A stretch of 64,000 nt of DNA from Malus domestica. Lineage: Eukaryota > Streptophyta > Magnoliopsida > Rosales > Rosaceae. The notes under the pieces are model-generated. The model did not search any database and had not been told where the DNA came from. It saw only the letters and a list, made by a program, of their open reading frames with translations. Position 1 is the first letter of the stretch; each line of letters begins with the position of its first letter. Position numbers and translations under genes: made by a program. The DNA lies in contig NC_091673.1 in NCBI RefSeq assembly GCF_042453785.1, positions 7,399,001 through 7,463,000 on the forward strand, in the 5' to 3' direction. Shown one piece after another: positions 12,498-24,696 of this stretch.

Positions 12498-13720
12498 CGG
12501 AATGGCACGCATAAACCAATCCCTCCTCCTCCGCCACAAGGCCCGGATCCGAAACCCAACCCAACCGGATTATTTAATCCCTGTATCCCTAGAAATCAAT
12601 CCAAGAGCTCTGAAATTGTCGCCAATTGACACCAAAACCATAGAAATTTGTCCTGTGGATTCCGGTAGAGTTGAGAAGGTTGGATTTTGATGAATAAAGA
12701 CCACCGCGGGCGGTGTCTCTCCGATCCTGCAGACTGCGGAGCTGACTGTAATTTTCCCACGTTACCCTATTCTGGCGTCTCCCTCCAATTTTTATTCTCT
12801 TTTAATTTAATTTATTTTGTTTCCGTCGTAGTGCAGTCAATGGCTACCGATACCGTTACTCTACACGTTTGGTAAATTACCAAACTTTTACCAAAACTAC
12901 GGAAACTACTACTAGGCTTTCGACTTCAATTTTGTTTTGTTTTTACCAATTTACCACGGTCGGTAACCTATGTCAGTAACATTCAACATAGTAGCAGATC
13001 ATGATTTACTGCAGTGGCAGAAAGCAATAGTGCTTAGGCATTCTGATATAGGTTCGATTCCCACCCATCTTCTTATCTCTAACATTTAACAATTTAACTT
13101 ACTAATGCAAGCGTTTGTCAAAAAAAGAAAAGTTCAACACACTACATGTATATGTCGTTTCGATGTTAACAAAAACAACTTACGAATAATGAGTTACATT
13201 ATTTCTCTTCGTCAAACTATCAAGTTAACTATTACTGTTTTACGCATGCGAGTTTATTTTGGCTTGCTTGAATGTTACATAATATCTATTCACCCATTTC
13301 TTATTCCTCAAAATTCAAAGTTTTTCTTCAGGGAAAGTGTTGTTTGTTATCCATATGACATCCTTCAATTCGCGTGTCATTCATTTTGGATCTATTTACT
13401 ATTTAGACAAAAAAAAATAAAAAGACGGAGTGCCACGTCCAAAACAAATATAAGTTAACTTGACGGTTAGATCGAGTGAAGAGAACTACAATATTCGTAA
13501 TTGGATTCGTGTTTTAGGATCATATTTGTCAATTTTTAAAAGGGATAGAGAATAAATGCAAAAATATACAGAGCACATAGCCTCATTCATTTGCAAATAT
13601 AGGCAAAGAACATGATCTGCGTCTTTTATTGTGCGATTGTTGGTTTTACTACTCATTTTTCTTCCACTCCCTTGTTTGCTACCCACCTATCGGACCAACT
13701 CCCCGGCCGATCCATGAACT
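12498..13720. other. upstream region of the TNO1-like gene
   Basis: Contains the presumed 5' untranslated leader (about 12498-12690, GC- and pyrimidine-rich) and AT-rich upstream DNA. A short tRNA-derived-looking word, GGTTCGATTCCCACC near 13051-13065, resembles a polymerase III B box and may be a SINE remnant. No further gene is recognisable. Confidence 0.4.
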
Positions 13721-13721
13721 T

Positions 13722-13984
13722 AGAGCAAGTCCATCCCATGCCGATTGATTGGGCAATTAGGCAATCCAATCCCTCAAAATCCAAAAGAGTCTCTCCACCT
13801 TGGCCCAATCAGTCAGGTCATAGGCCGGCCCAAGACCACAGGAGTCGGGCAGGAATAGCCCGCCTCAACGCCTAAGGCCATGTAACGTCAAGGCAGCGAA
13901 GATGGGTTTGAGAGGGCTCCAAGAGAGGCGGATTTTGGGGGATTCAGTTGCGCAAGCAATTGGCATGGGGTGGACTTACTAACC
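13722..13984. mobile_element. MITE (hAT-like) with imperfect inverted ends
   Basis: The left end AGAGCAAGTCCATCCCATGC and the inverted right end AGTAAGTCCACCCCATGCC share most positions, and similarity continues inward for some 60 bases (CAATCCCTCAAAATCC against GAATCCCCCAAAATCC). About 260 bp, relatively GC-rich, no coding capacity. The superfamily is a guess from the terminal sequence style. Confidence 0.55.
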
Positions 13985-14739
13985 CCCTTGAGGGCTTGGA
14001 GCTGTGCTTGATACGTTCTTAGGCTCAGCATGAGACGATAATGAATCTCTCATCCTTTGACTTATTCGCCGACCAATCTCTTCTTAATTACAATTTCTAG
14101 AAGCTGAATCGACTAAAATCATAATTTCTTCGTAATAGTTTCACTGACTTTGAAAATTGGAAGTTGATCGACGATGGACATAAATGTCTACAAAACATGT
14201 TTCTTTGACCACCATATTCATTTCTTTTAATTGAAATGGACACCTTAAAATATTGTCATCCGCAGACAGGGTAGGTCACCTGCCAAAACGGTCTGCATTT
14301 GCAACGCCAGCTGAGAGAAGGTGTAATAATATAATGCTAACAAATAAGCCAGGGGATTACATCAACAACCTAATGATGCTTCATGTTTTAAAATGTGTCA
14401 AGTATTTCGGCAAGCAAACGAAAAAGAATAGCGATTTTCACACTCCGTTTTTAGCCGTCCGCACTCTAATTTGAATACTTAGAGCACTCGCAGGACGAGT
14501 GTAGGGAGGCTAGAGAACTAGAGTTGTCGACCGGATTCAACTCATAACATAAATATATTCTCAAGATGCAGACTTTGGCATCAGTAATGCAGCAGTCTTA
14601 CACTGACTTCTAAATTTTCGATATGCATAACATTTGAAACTTGTTATTTTTTGTAAAAATTCAATAGAAGTTCCTTACCGGATTCTATTTACATTTGACA
14701 GGACGGCTTTTTTTGTATCTGTACACCATTCTCCGCTTC
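13985..14739. other. intergenic DNA downstream of the minus-strand RING gene
   Basis: AT-rich sequence with no recognisable gene or repeat boundary. The 14,560-14,739 part probably holds the RING gene's 3' untranslated region and poly(A) signals, as far as context suggests. Confidence 0.35.
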
Positions 14740-16375
14740 TTAGAACAAATTAGAATACTCGTAATACACCAAGAAGAGGGCGTCTGGGTAATCTTTCGGC
14801 AGGCTGTTGATATAGAGGTAGAAACGCAACAAGTCCTCTTTAGAAACTGTTTCGGTGTCAACCACATCATCGTTGCAAGTGAGCACCCATAAGTCTTGAG
14901 AATTAACTCTCTTTATATTACCACGACAAAATGGGCAAGACTCCGACTTTCTATTCCTGTAATTAAACCAAAGCATTGCAAGTGCAATGAACAAATGACT
15001 GTTTAGAGAAACAAGCAGCAATGGGCGAATCAAAAGGGGCATACGGATAAGGGATATAGTTCAAGGTTTGTACTTACCAATTGCGGTAGCATTTGATGCA
15101 CATTGCGTGACAGCAATTAGGCAAGACCACTTTGGTGCAAGGCTCTAAACAAATCCCACACTCCTCTTCCCTCTCCACCTCAGCATTGACAAGGCTACCA
15201 TCTCCCTTAATCATCTTCTTGCCAGAGCTTTCCATGCTAGGAAGCCTAGGATGTCCTTCCTTAGCATCATCCAACTCCCCCAAATCCCCGTGAAGCCGCT
15301 GAAGAGACGGTAAGATGACAGCTGCAATTCAGTTTTTGACAAAGCAAACTTGGTTACCAACCTAATTGTGCGAATCACAACCAAACGACATCCAATGATC
15401 ATAAAGTAGGCCAATTGACATACAATAGAAGTCCCTTATAGAAGCTTTCCTTCCATGAGTTGAAAGACTAGGCCTACCGTCTGTGTATACCTGTATCAAA
15501 TAAAGACCAACACGCCCAAATTAGGTAGAGCGACAAAAGTTAATTCCTTTTCCGCAACGATTAACAACCAATAGAGCAGAGTGGAAGAAAAGAACCAAAC
15601 CTTGTAGACACGTATGTGGAAGAAATTTAGGTATCTAGGGAGCAGGCAAGTGCATGAGCAATCAATCCATTGCAACAAAAACATAAATAGGGGAGCCAAC
15701 TGATTGTAAACCAATTTCATCTGAAACCGGGCACCGCCTTTGCCTCTCGGAATTGCAGCAGCTCTGCACACAATCCAGTCAAATTCAGAACGGGTAACAT
15801 GTCAAAAGTTTCAAACTTTACAATTCTATCTGATAACTCAGCCATGATCAAGTCAAAACCCAAAAATAAATAAACAACTGTGCACCCCAGAAAAATCCCA
15901 AATCAAAATCAGAATTAATAATATGTCAAAAGTTGCAAACTTTACATTTCAATCTGATAAGCAACCATGATAAAGTCAAAACCAAAAAAATAAAAATAAA
16001 AATAAAAATAAACAACTTTGCTCCCCAGAAAAATCCCAAATTGGAAAAACTGACGAAGGGTTTTGCTTTTTCTTGCCTAAATTGATACAAACAATCATGG
16101 GTTTTGGTTTTTCTTGCCTAAACAGAAAAATTATGATGCGGGTAGTGATGATCAGATGGCCTAAATATAGATATTTGCAATTAAACATAAAAGTAAAACT
16201 ACCCACTTGGGAAAAAAAAGGATATCCACACCCACTGCAGAAAAAAAAAAAGAGAAATTGAAACAAAAACAAAGAATTTCCAGAGAAACAAAGCAACTTA
16301 CAGAGAATTTGCATGCTGTATATCTGCCTCTAAAGCACTCAAGGACTCCTGGTAAGAAGGCTGGTAATATATCAT
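14740..16375 (-). CDS. RING-HC E3 ubiquitin ligase, AIRP2/At3g47160 family (paralogue 1)
   Basis: Five exons on the minus strand: 16375-16302, 15763-15601, 15490-15424, 15321-15078 and 14956-14740, in phase, giving 254 residues (Arabidopsis relatives are about 240-250). The start MIYYQPSYQESLSALEADIQ matches the family's N-terminal SL.ALEADIQHAN motif. A hydrophobic stretch around residues 45-60 (LAPLFMFLLQWIDCSC) follows. The C3HC4 RING (CGIC...LPNCCHAMCIKC...CPFC) spans about residues 160-195 with all eight metal ligands present. The tail has the family's LLRFYLYI motif. Members ubiquitinate targets in the cytosol; AIRP2 itself promotes ABA responses, but the substrate here is unknown. Exon 2 and 3 lengths (163 and 67 bp) equal those of the plus-strand paralogues. 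A Ser replaces the usual Ala at the exon 3/4 junction. Confidence 0.88.
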
Positions 16376-16379
16376 CTCC

Positions 16380-16471
16380 ATCTCTCTCTCCTCTCTCTCC
16401 TCTCTCTCTCTCTAGCAAAGAAAAAAAAGAACAAAGAGCAAAAACTCCTCTCTCTCTCTCTCTCTCTTCCT
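16380..16471. repeat. CT/GA microsatellites in the RING gene leader
   Basis: Two runs of CT repeats (about 16380-16414 and 16447-16467) lie just upstream of the minus-strand RING start codon, so the transcript would carry GA repeats in its leader. The plus-strand paralogues have a (CT)12 run at a similar distance from their starts, but there CT is on the coding strand. Confidence 0.8.
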
Positions 16472-16479
16472 CAGAGACT

Positions 16480-17065
16480 ATCAAGTAGAAAGATAACCCA
16501 CAAAGTTCACTTTTTTTTGTTGGGTTTTCTCTATTTTCTGCAGAGATTAATACCCAGCAAGCACCAAAGACAGAGAAACAAACAAAAAGCAGATAGAGTG
16601 AGAGAGGGACACAGAGGTCCTATTTTCTCTTTATCCTTTTCTCAATGGGGGGCGGCTCTGCTAAGAACGACTGTTTTCGGCCTTGTTTATACGGTCAGAA
16701 ATGGAATACGTATTCAGGAAAAAATGCGTCTTTTGCACCTCATTTAATGTGTTCTTTCTTATCATAATCTTTTGCTTTATATATTATTATATTTGCTTCT
16801 CCTTTTAATATTGCCAAGGTGCCTTTTCTAACCTTCTCTCTAATTTTTTTTTAATAAAATAAATTGTATGAAGACCATATTTTTTAAGAAAAACTAATGA
16901 AAATGATTTAAAAATTAAGTTTTAATGATAATGACGAAATAAATGGTGAAGTGAATAGTACCATGATTGACTTTTTAGTGTAAAAATGTGATTTTTTATT
17001 AAAATGAACAGATCCGGAGAGGATCCCTTTCCTTTTTTCTTGGACAAACAATAGAATATTACAAA
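16480..17065. other. promoter flank of RING paralogue 1 and a decayed repeat
   Basis: 16480-16750 is upstream of the RING leader. 16885-17010 carries a decayed copy of a small repeat also present at 47925-48075: shared words include GTTTTAATGATAA, GTGAATAGTACCA and GTAAAAATGTGATTTTT. I remember this family as extremely common in apple and pear, but did not check. No gene. Confidence 0.45.
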
Positions 17066-18422
17066 ATACGTCACAAGGAGCAACATTTTAGTATCCAACT
17101 CAATATAATTACATTTTTTGCAAAAAAAATAGTATAAATATACGAGTTTTTTTTAAAGTATTTTTCAAAAGACTAAAGGCGTTTTTGGTTAAAATAGTTT
17201 TGGAATAAATCCGTAATAATACAAGTGAATTTTGAAAAAACAATTGAAGTGTTTTCTGCAAAAAAAAACTCATGACTGATGCTTAAAGTACTTCAAGTGC
17301 TTTTAGAATCCAACATTTTTATTAAAAGTGTTTTTAATCATTTTAAAAACATTTTCAAACGAACCATATATATGTATGACTCAATATGATATCCATTCCA
17401 ATTAAATAGACAATGGGTACTGAGTGATGCTGGACTAACAAATCATATCCACTTTGAGCCTTATTTTTAAGTTTAACCAGATTGACGAGAATAATGTAGT
17501 TTCCTCTCTTTATTTAGTTCGAACTCTTTTCGAAATTTTAGAAAAATTTTGGTATAGAAATATTTGTATGCAAATTTATGTGTGTGTTATTATGGTGGGT
17601 TTTTATTTGCGTGTGTGGGAGTGGTTCATCTCATCTGCAATCATCTGATGCCACTAGATCAAAGGGTCCACATTTGGAGGCTTATCCATGTGCTGAAACA
17701 TATCTGGTGGAGAAACCCATTTGGAAAAGCAATATAAAACTTTGCATTATTAAAGTATTATTGTGAATATATACAAATAAATCCCTTAAAACTTGGTCAA
17801 TTAATCTCTAGAATTAGGGTCCACTATCCATCATTAGAAAACTAAAAAGAAAGGGGGTCGAATCATATTTTATTCTTGTGGGTTTTTTTATACTTAAATT
17901 ATTATTGTTGTTTTGTCGTTTTATATTATAGTGCAATTGTTATTTGTAAAGGAAATGTCTTATATTCGATATAATGAGTTTAGTACAATATACTGATATT
18001 CTTAGTCATTTGTAAAATATATGTGAATATCTTAAATTTGAATACGGCAAATTTGGTCCTAAACTGTATGACATAGTCATTGTGTACTTTAGTTTAAGTC
18101 TTCACACGAAACATAATATAATAAAATAATTGCATTGGTTTTCCCCTTATTGTAATATATTCATTTTAAAGCAAATTATTATGGCATATGGGTTTAATGA
18201 TCCATGACTCTTTCTTTCTCATTTTTTGGTAAGTGAAACCCTTTTGTCTAACAGAAACAAAAAGAAAGAAAAGAAGGGAAAAAGAAAGAAAAGAAGTTAT
18301 GGAAAATCCAAGTGGAACATCTCTTTAGAAGGAAATATTTTTTAATGTGCCGAGAACACGACTCGATACACTGTCAAAAGAAAATTAATTAAATACTTAA
18401 AAAAATCACGTGTATTATAATC
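17066..18422. repeat. segmental duplication, copy 1, left block
   Basis: Matches 50405-51770 in direct orientation with a few percent or less difference, including small indels. In copy 1 it is followed by 7.9 kb containing the receptor kinase; in copy 2 it joins directly to the equivalent of 26329. It includes a decayed MITE (about 17165-17365) and no gene. Confidence 0.9.
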
Positions 18423-19621
18423 CTTAATACATCGAGTCGTGTTTTCCAAACAAAAAATTTCTTCTTTAAAATGACACTTGGGGCCCAAGGGCAAGTGGTG
18501 ACAACACTGAGTGTGAATGTGTGAAGCACGTAGCTAGCCAACATAATTTGGGTATGATCTGGCGAAATAACCCACGCCGTTTCTGACGGATATATGGAAT
18601 TATATGCATCGTACGTTTTCCATATTTGCTTTTTCTAAGTGCATGTCGTTGTCCACACGAGTTACGTTTTAGCATCTTTTGCACGCACCATGGACGGCTA
18701 TAGACCCTCCATACCCTGTAACACCCACTTCACTTGCATCAACAATTTGTATAACATAAATTGTTCAAGAGAAATATCAGTTCAGTAGCACGCTAGGGGT
18801 CGTCGCGCATGTGGAGCAAACAAGTAAAAATTTATCATGTCAGCGCAAATGAAGAAGGATATTAACCATGATGCACAAGATTTGGGGAGATAGTTTGTGG
18901 CCAAGGAAGGTGCTCACTTTCGCTACTTAAGTTTTTGTCTAAGTTTTTTGTCTAAGTTGTCGATGTGCGTAGGACTCCCTTGTATCAAAGGTTAACAGTT
19001 GTCTATGAGGTTTGATTACCAGTGGTAGCATTGTTCTTCCTGCACTTAGGAGAAAGCATTCTCCCGACACTACTCTTTTACTAATTGTTGAAATTATAAA
19101 TGTACGGCTGCATAAGAGCATTTTATAAAGAGACTTCCCTATTGTTTTGTTTTAAAACAACTTTTAAATAAATTAACATGTTTTAATATTCTCTTAAATA
19201 TGCGTAGTTTGGCACCAAAAGATAACATACGAACTATCTAGTAAAACAATCGATAGACAAGTAAATTGATGGTAGCAATACCGTTCTACACATAATAATA
19301 GTTCTTAATAAAACAATTTTCTTAGCTGATAGTTCTTAATAAAACAATTTTCTTAGCTGAGGTTGACAGGTTAATATACTTTTCATTGTGTGCAATTTGA
19401 CACCAGAGGGACGTCCACCCACTTCATAAACATCACCGACATGTACGGCAACATAACATATCAAACAGTCTTCGACATGCACGTTAACATAACATGTCGA
19501 ATAGTATATATATACACGTAGCGTAAGAGCAAAAAAAGTAAAATTTTCAAAAGAGAGTGAGAAGTAATCTTAGTGTTAAAAGTGGTGAAATGTCAAAACG
19601 AAGAGGATTCACATCATCAGC
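18423..19621. other. intergenic DNA downstream of the receptor kinase, present only in copy 1
   Basis: No gene seen. A perfect 31-bp direct tandem repeat occupies 19299-19329 and 19330-19360. A looser pair around TCGACATG.ACG..AACATAACAT occurs near 19435-19500. The segment next to 19621 is presumably the kinase 3' untranslated region. Confidence 0.5.
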
Positions 19622-22600
19622 TCATCTGGCAGATGGGACTAGGCAATCCTTGGACAAGTCAGGGCTCTCGATTTCAAGAAAGCTTGTTAGCAAAGTTTTC
19701 CTGGAGGATTGTGCTTTTGAAGTGCTACTGCTGGGTGATATTTTCCGGTTGGATTCACTGCCCTTTTCAATCTTCATAGCATCTTGAACGGCCACAATTA
19801 TTTCCTGCATTCTTGGCCTCGAAACTCCACGTTGCTCAACACACTGGATTGCAACTTCGGCAATTCTCCAAATCGATTCAATTTTCACACTTCCTACTAG
19901 GACAGGATCCATGATGCTTTCCACATCCCCTTTATGAATCAAGGATCTTGCCTGGAAAAACAACAATTTTTTAGTGATCATATGTTGCGTATAATGTAAA
20001 AATTCTACTACGTTCCAGTGTATGATATGCATTGAATGAATGACGCGTTGGATCTAGAGCTAAAAATCCAACTATCAAGAATCAACCGGCTATAGATGTC
20101 GATGTATAGTGTACACCGGAGTATATAAGAAAATCTTGTGAGTAACAACTAATTCTAGAGTGCAAGAAGATTAGCATTGAATTTTCATTCGGGAAAAATT
20201 AGCGAAACCCCTGAATTTATAAATCTGCTTCCAATTTGTCCCCTCGACTTTCGGTTTGGTTATGAGCTCCCTAATTTCCAAACGCACCATTTTGCCCCCA
20301 AGTGTCAAACTCATCATATTTTCCATTATTTCCCCCCAGTTGAATTGACGAAAATAGCCCTCAAATGGCCGGAAATTTTGACAGTTTGAGAGTATTGGCA
20401 CCTTTTTATAGATTATGGAAGCTCAACACCAAATTGAAAGTCAAGGAGAGCAAACCGGAAGAAGGTACTAAGTTCAGGAGGTACTGCTAAAACTTTCCCT
20501 ATACATTTGCCAGACAAGTTCTTGAAGTGAATTAGAAAGCATACCCAGTGAACAATGTTCAACTCAGAACCAAAGTCTTCTTCTGAAACAACCTTTTTTC
20601 CTGAAATCAATTCCAAAAGAACAACCCCAAAACTGTACACATCGCTTTTCTCAGTTAATTGCTGACTAGCATAATACCTGCATTGGAGGATTAACATGGC
20701 TGATTAAGTGCATACAGGAGAGAAATGAGAACATGATTAATTTTTCGTATACGACTCATGGGGCTTACTCGGGGTCAAGGTAGCCTACTGTTCCACGTGC
20801 CACGCTAGATATGTGCGTTAAATCCTCTTCCGCTTGCCTAGACAATCCAAAATCTGATACTTTTGCTCTCATGTTTATGTCTAAGAGAATGTTGCTTGTT
20901 TTCACGTCCCGGTGGATGATACTAGGGTTGCATCCAGTGTGCAAGTACTCGAGACCTATACATGCGTAAATTCGTGTCAATAGCATGAACTTGAGAAATG
21001 AAGTATGCATAAATTAGTATAAGAAGTTCCATCTTATACCTCTAGCTGCATCTTCTGCAATGCGAAGGCGCATTTGCCAGTCCAAGCGCTTCTGAGTGGT
21101 AGAACCTGTTGTCAACAAATTATGTCATGGATTTCCATCAAACTGTTTCGGTTAAAACTATGAACAGAAATTTAAAGAACAAGTTTTTTATGAGAGAGCA
21201 GACCGTGTATGTGATCGCGTAAGGTGCCATTGTGCATATACTCGTAAACCAGAATGCATTGATGTTCTTCCTCACAGTATCCAATTAGAGGAACCAAGTT
21301 TCGATGATGAATTCGTGACAAGAGTGCTACCTCAGTTACAAATTGCTTATTCATGTGGGTAGATGAATCCGCCATCATTTTAACCGCTATCTCCTTTCCA
21401 TCTTTCATCTTTCCATAATATACGGATCCAAAGCTTCCTTTGCCAATTTTTTTTGAGAAGTTATTAGTCGCTTCTTCCAGATCAGGAAGTGTAATGTAGC
21501 AAGCTACGCCTTCATCCTTCCGAGAAATTGAATAGTGAGTTGAAGGCTTGGTGCTGGCACGCAGAGAGTCACCTGATGCACAAGAAAAGATGTTACATTG
21601 CAGAAACTGCGACCGCAGCAAACATATTCTTGCCGTACAAACCTTTTCCATTACTTCTCTGAAGAGATGACTTTCTTCGAAGATTACGCAATATCAATAG
21701 AGTCCCCAATAATAAAAGTGATACAATTGCAAGTACTCCGACAGAAATTCCAATTATCAACTTGACATGCTTCTGTTTTCGTTCCCCCTTACGTAGTCCG
21801 AGATTATATTCATATCTGCACGATGAAATAGCATGTCTGTCGATAAGTTTCTAGGCTACAGATACATTGTCATGTCTGTAGTATTTCATACATCAGTGAA
21901 AAGCAAACTTACTTAAATTTGATTTTCCCAGTTAACAGTCCTGCAGGAATCTCCCCGCTGAAAGAGTTGTTCTGTATGTACCTGCCACATAAGGATTTCA
22001 CATTTTCAGCATTTCCCCACTATGAAAAATGTCTAATACTAATCTGAATAATACATGGAAGTATCGAACTCACAATTCGTTTGCTACTTACAGTTCTTGT
22101 AAGCTTGGCAAGCTAGCCAGGTAAGAAGGTAGTGCACCAGTGAATTTGTTATTCTCCAGATGACTTCAAAATCGACAACAGACAAAAGAAATGCATCAGT
22201 GAAGGAAATATGTGTTCTCTGAATTCAAATAGGTAAATTCGGAGCAAGATTCGAAGAGCTTACAGAATCTTTAGATAGATAAGATTACTAATGTCAGGAA
22301 ATTGTCCAGTTAGGTAGTTACCATCCAACCACCTAAGTACAAAGAAAAGATCGATTATAAGCGAACTCAATAGAACGATGAAAAAAATAATAAGGTATGC
22401 ATCTGTTTAGAGAATCACAGAACTTACAATTCTGTCAAATCCTGCATGTTTTTAAGCTCCACGGGGATTTCACCCTTCACATTCTTTCCTGACAGGTCAC
22501 TGTAGCACAAGTTAGAGGATTTCATAATTAAGCATAAAATGCTGAATATCTTGAAGATGTGTGATCAATTTTTGAGTGTCCAGTTTAAGTAATGGCGAAA

Positions 22601-24696
22601 TGTTTCACGACCTACGTTGATTTAATTACAATAGTCCGTTGGTACAATACCTTCTACTGTTTGTCAAAAAAGGAGTTTTAATAGACATCCATCGACGAAC
22701 CTATAAGCAAGCAACTGTGCTGAAGATCTGATATTTGAATGCTTGATGTATATGAAGCAATTCTGTCAATGAATTGAGCTTTTGTATATCAGCACTGCAC
22801 CATAAAAAGGTGCATTTGTTGGACATCGGAAGCTAACTTATACGATGAATTTGACTTCGACCCATTAGCTTAAAATGTACAAATTAATTAATTTCCTTTC
22901 GATTTGTATGCCTTTCCAATGATTTAGCATGTTTCAAGTTGCTTGCTATGACATTCAGTAAAAAAATTTGGCAGACTAAATATCCTGGTATTGAATGGCA
23001 ATGTAACAGAAATCAACATGAAGCAGAGATGTCACGAAGAAGGCATGAAGAACTTACATTTTTGTGATTCTCAAAGGTGCTGTGGAGCTACAATTCACCC
23101 ATTCCCACGGAGTTGGAACACAAGGATCGCCTTCATCTACCGACAGACTTTCAGCAGACATGAAGCGAAGCACATTGAGAACCGCCACTACAAGTTCAAA
23201 ACGGAACATAGCAATCAGCTCATCAATGATAAACCACACCCAATCTGATGCAAACTTTATAAAATAAAACACCAAGATCTTGGACTTACAATCTTGCCTA
23301 TCGGTCTTCGCAGCAATTTGAACATATTTACTTATCTCCATTGCATTTAGAAGTGGCCCTCGCGTAGAATCAGGGGTCTCACGAAAGGAAAATGACAGAA
23401 CAAACTCCAGACTCACATTCATGTAGCTCGGCTCATAAAGAGTATAGTCTCCATTTGCGTTCTCAGCAATATTTACAACTGCTCTGTTATAATCAGCCAA
23501 ATTAGGTTGCTCTAACCTGAACTTTCGACTCTCATTTGCTCCTAAATCCTCAATTTCCGCGAAGTAAGCATAAGCTCGAGCCATTCCTGGGAAGCCATCA
23601 AGATTCAATCTGTAGCTCAACACTTCCTTCGTACCAACAACCGCGGTCTGCATTACTTTCACCGGCGGGTATTCTTTACTCCTTGTGTCTACATCCCTTG
23701 ATGTACTGATTCTTTCTGTACCTGGTGCCACTCCAACTAGATAGTTCTGCCTTTTCACAAGATCAGAATCCCAAATTCTGTCATATGGATCATCTGGGTA
23801 CCTGCGAAAAACAATAAATTCTCACTCTTAAATCATCAAATCACTAGATACATTAGCATCCGGACCAGCCTAATTCTGGTGTGCAATTCTACTCGTCTAA
23901 GCCTCTATCACCTAATGCCGTCACAAAAAATAAGAAGTTAGCATCGAAATCTAGTTTTTTACCTTATGGCATCTTTGCTTGAAGCACCAAAATTTACCCT
24001 AGCTGCAACTTTCAGGAAAAACTTATCCTCAAAATCCGTGGCGTACATCGAAAGATTGAAAGGTCTCAGCTCCAAAGTCGATATAAACGGAAACCCTGTT
24101 GTTGCACAACATATACACACATCAACCGACTTGGACGAAGCCCTAATGATCATTTCATTCACATAAGTTCTTGAAGCATCAAAAATAGTCACGGTTGCCC
24201 ACTGCGTGGCATCCAAGTAAAGCTCGAATTTCGGATATGTGTCTTCACTTTTGAGACTGCCGTACTGAAACGTTGCCCGGACTAAATACCTCCTCCTCTC
24301 CACAGTGTTCAGTGTGTAGCAGTACTTCTTGCTGTCTATGGGAAAATCCCTGCGTTTCTGAAACTGCAGCTGGTTTCCATTAGGGTTTTCGACCTGGACT
24401 GATTTGCCCCGGGACATTAGTCCCCCGTCTGAAATCCATGCCAGTCCAGTGCTTGGGTCAGTGTAGTTACTTGTCCCTCCACAGTCAATGCTCACAAAGT
24501 CTGCATACTCAATTCAAACATATCGTCAGAACCGAAAACCGGCAATTCCTAACAACACGCATGCGTTTGTAATCACAAAAATCTCTTAAAAAATCTGTAA
24601 TCAAATACCGAAAAACTACACACCTTGAACTTGGGAAACAACAGATGACAGAAAGCAAATATAAATTATAAACATGAATTTGAACGGAAAAACCAT
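19622..24696 (-). CDS. malectin-like LRR receptor kinase, At1g67720 type (LRR-I)
   Basis: Fourteen exons on the minus strand: 24696-24624, 24500-23963, 23801-23290, 23187-23058, 22499-22428, 22332-22264, 22163-22092, 21981-21913, 21815-21643, 21572-21204, 21105-21040, 20955-20769, 20677-20545 and 19951-19622. All are in phase and give 930 residues, close to Arabidopsis At1g67720. Order: signal peptide (1-22), malectin-like ectodomain opening [17 protein letters not shown] (about 25-370), a [13 protein letters not shown] cap, LRRs of 23-24 residues on exons 5-8, a membrane span near 531-555 ([19 protein letters not shown]), then a kinase. The kinase has GKGSFGSV, catalytic Lys 634, HRD (an RD kinase), DFG and GTVGYLDPE, so it should be active at the plasma membrane. 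Ligand unknown. Exon 7 uses an AAG acceptor. The whole gene is missing from duplication copy 2. Confidence 0.93.
20190..20405. repeat. repeat-like insertion in the last intron of the receptor kinase
   Basis: The 593-bp intron between exons 13 and 14 holds a block with runs such as CCCCTGAATTTATAAATCTG and CCATTTTGCCCCCAAGTG that looks like dispersed repeat DNA rather than intron background. A stylistically similar block lies at 39790-40030. I cannot name the family or define its ends. Confidence 0.35.

Noticed and set aside
13005..13070. Possible tRNA gene (GGTTCGATTCCCACC)
   Set aside because: Only a B-box-like word is present; I could not draw a cloverleaf around it. More likely SINE debris.
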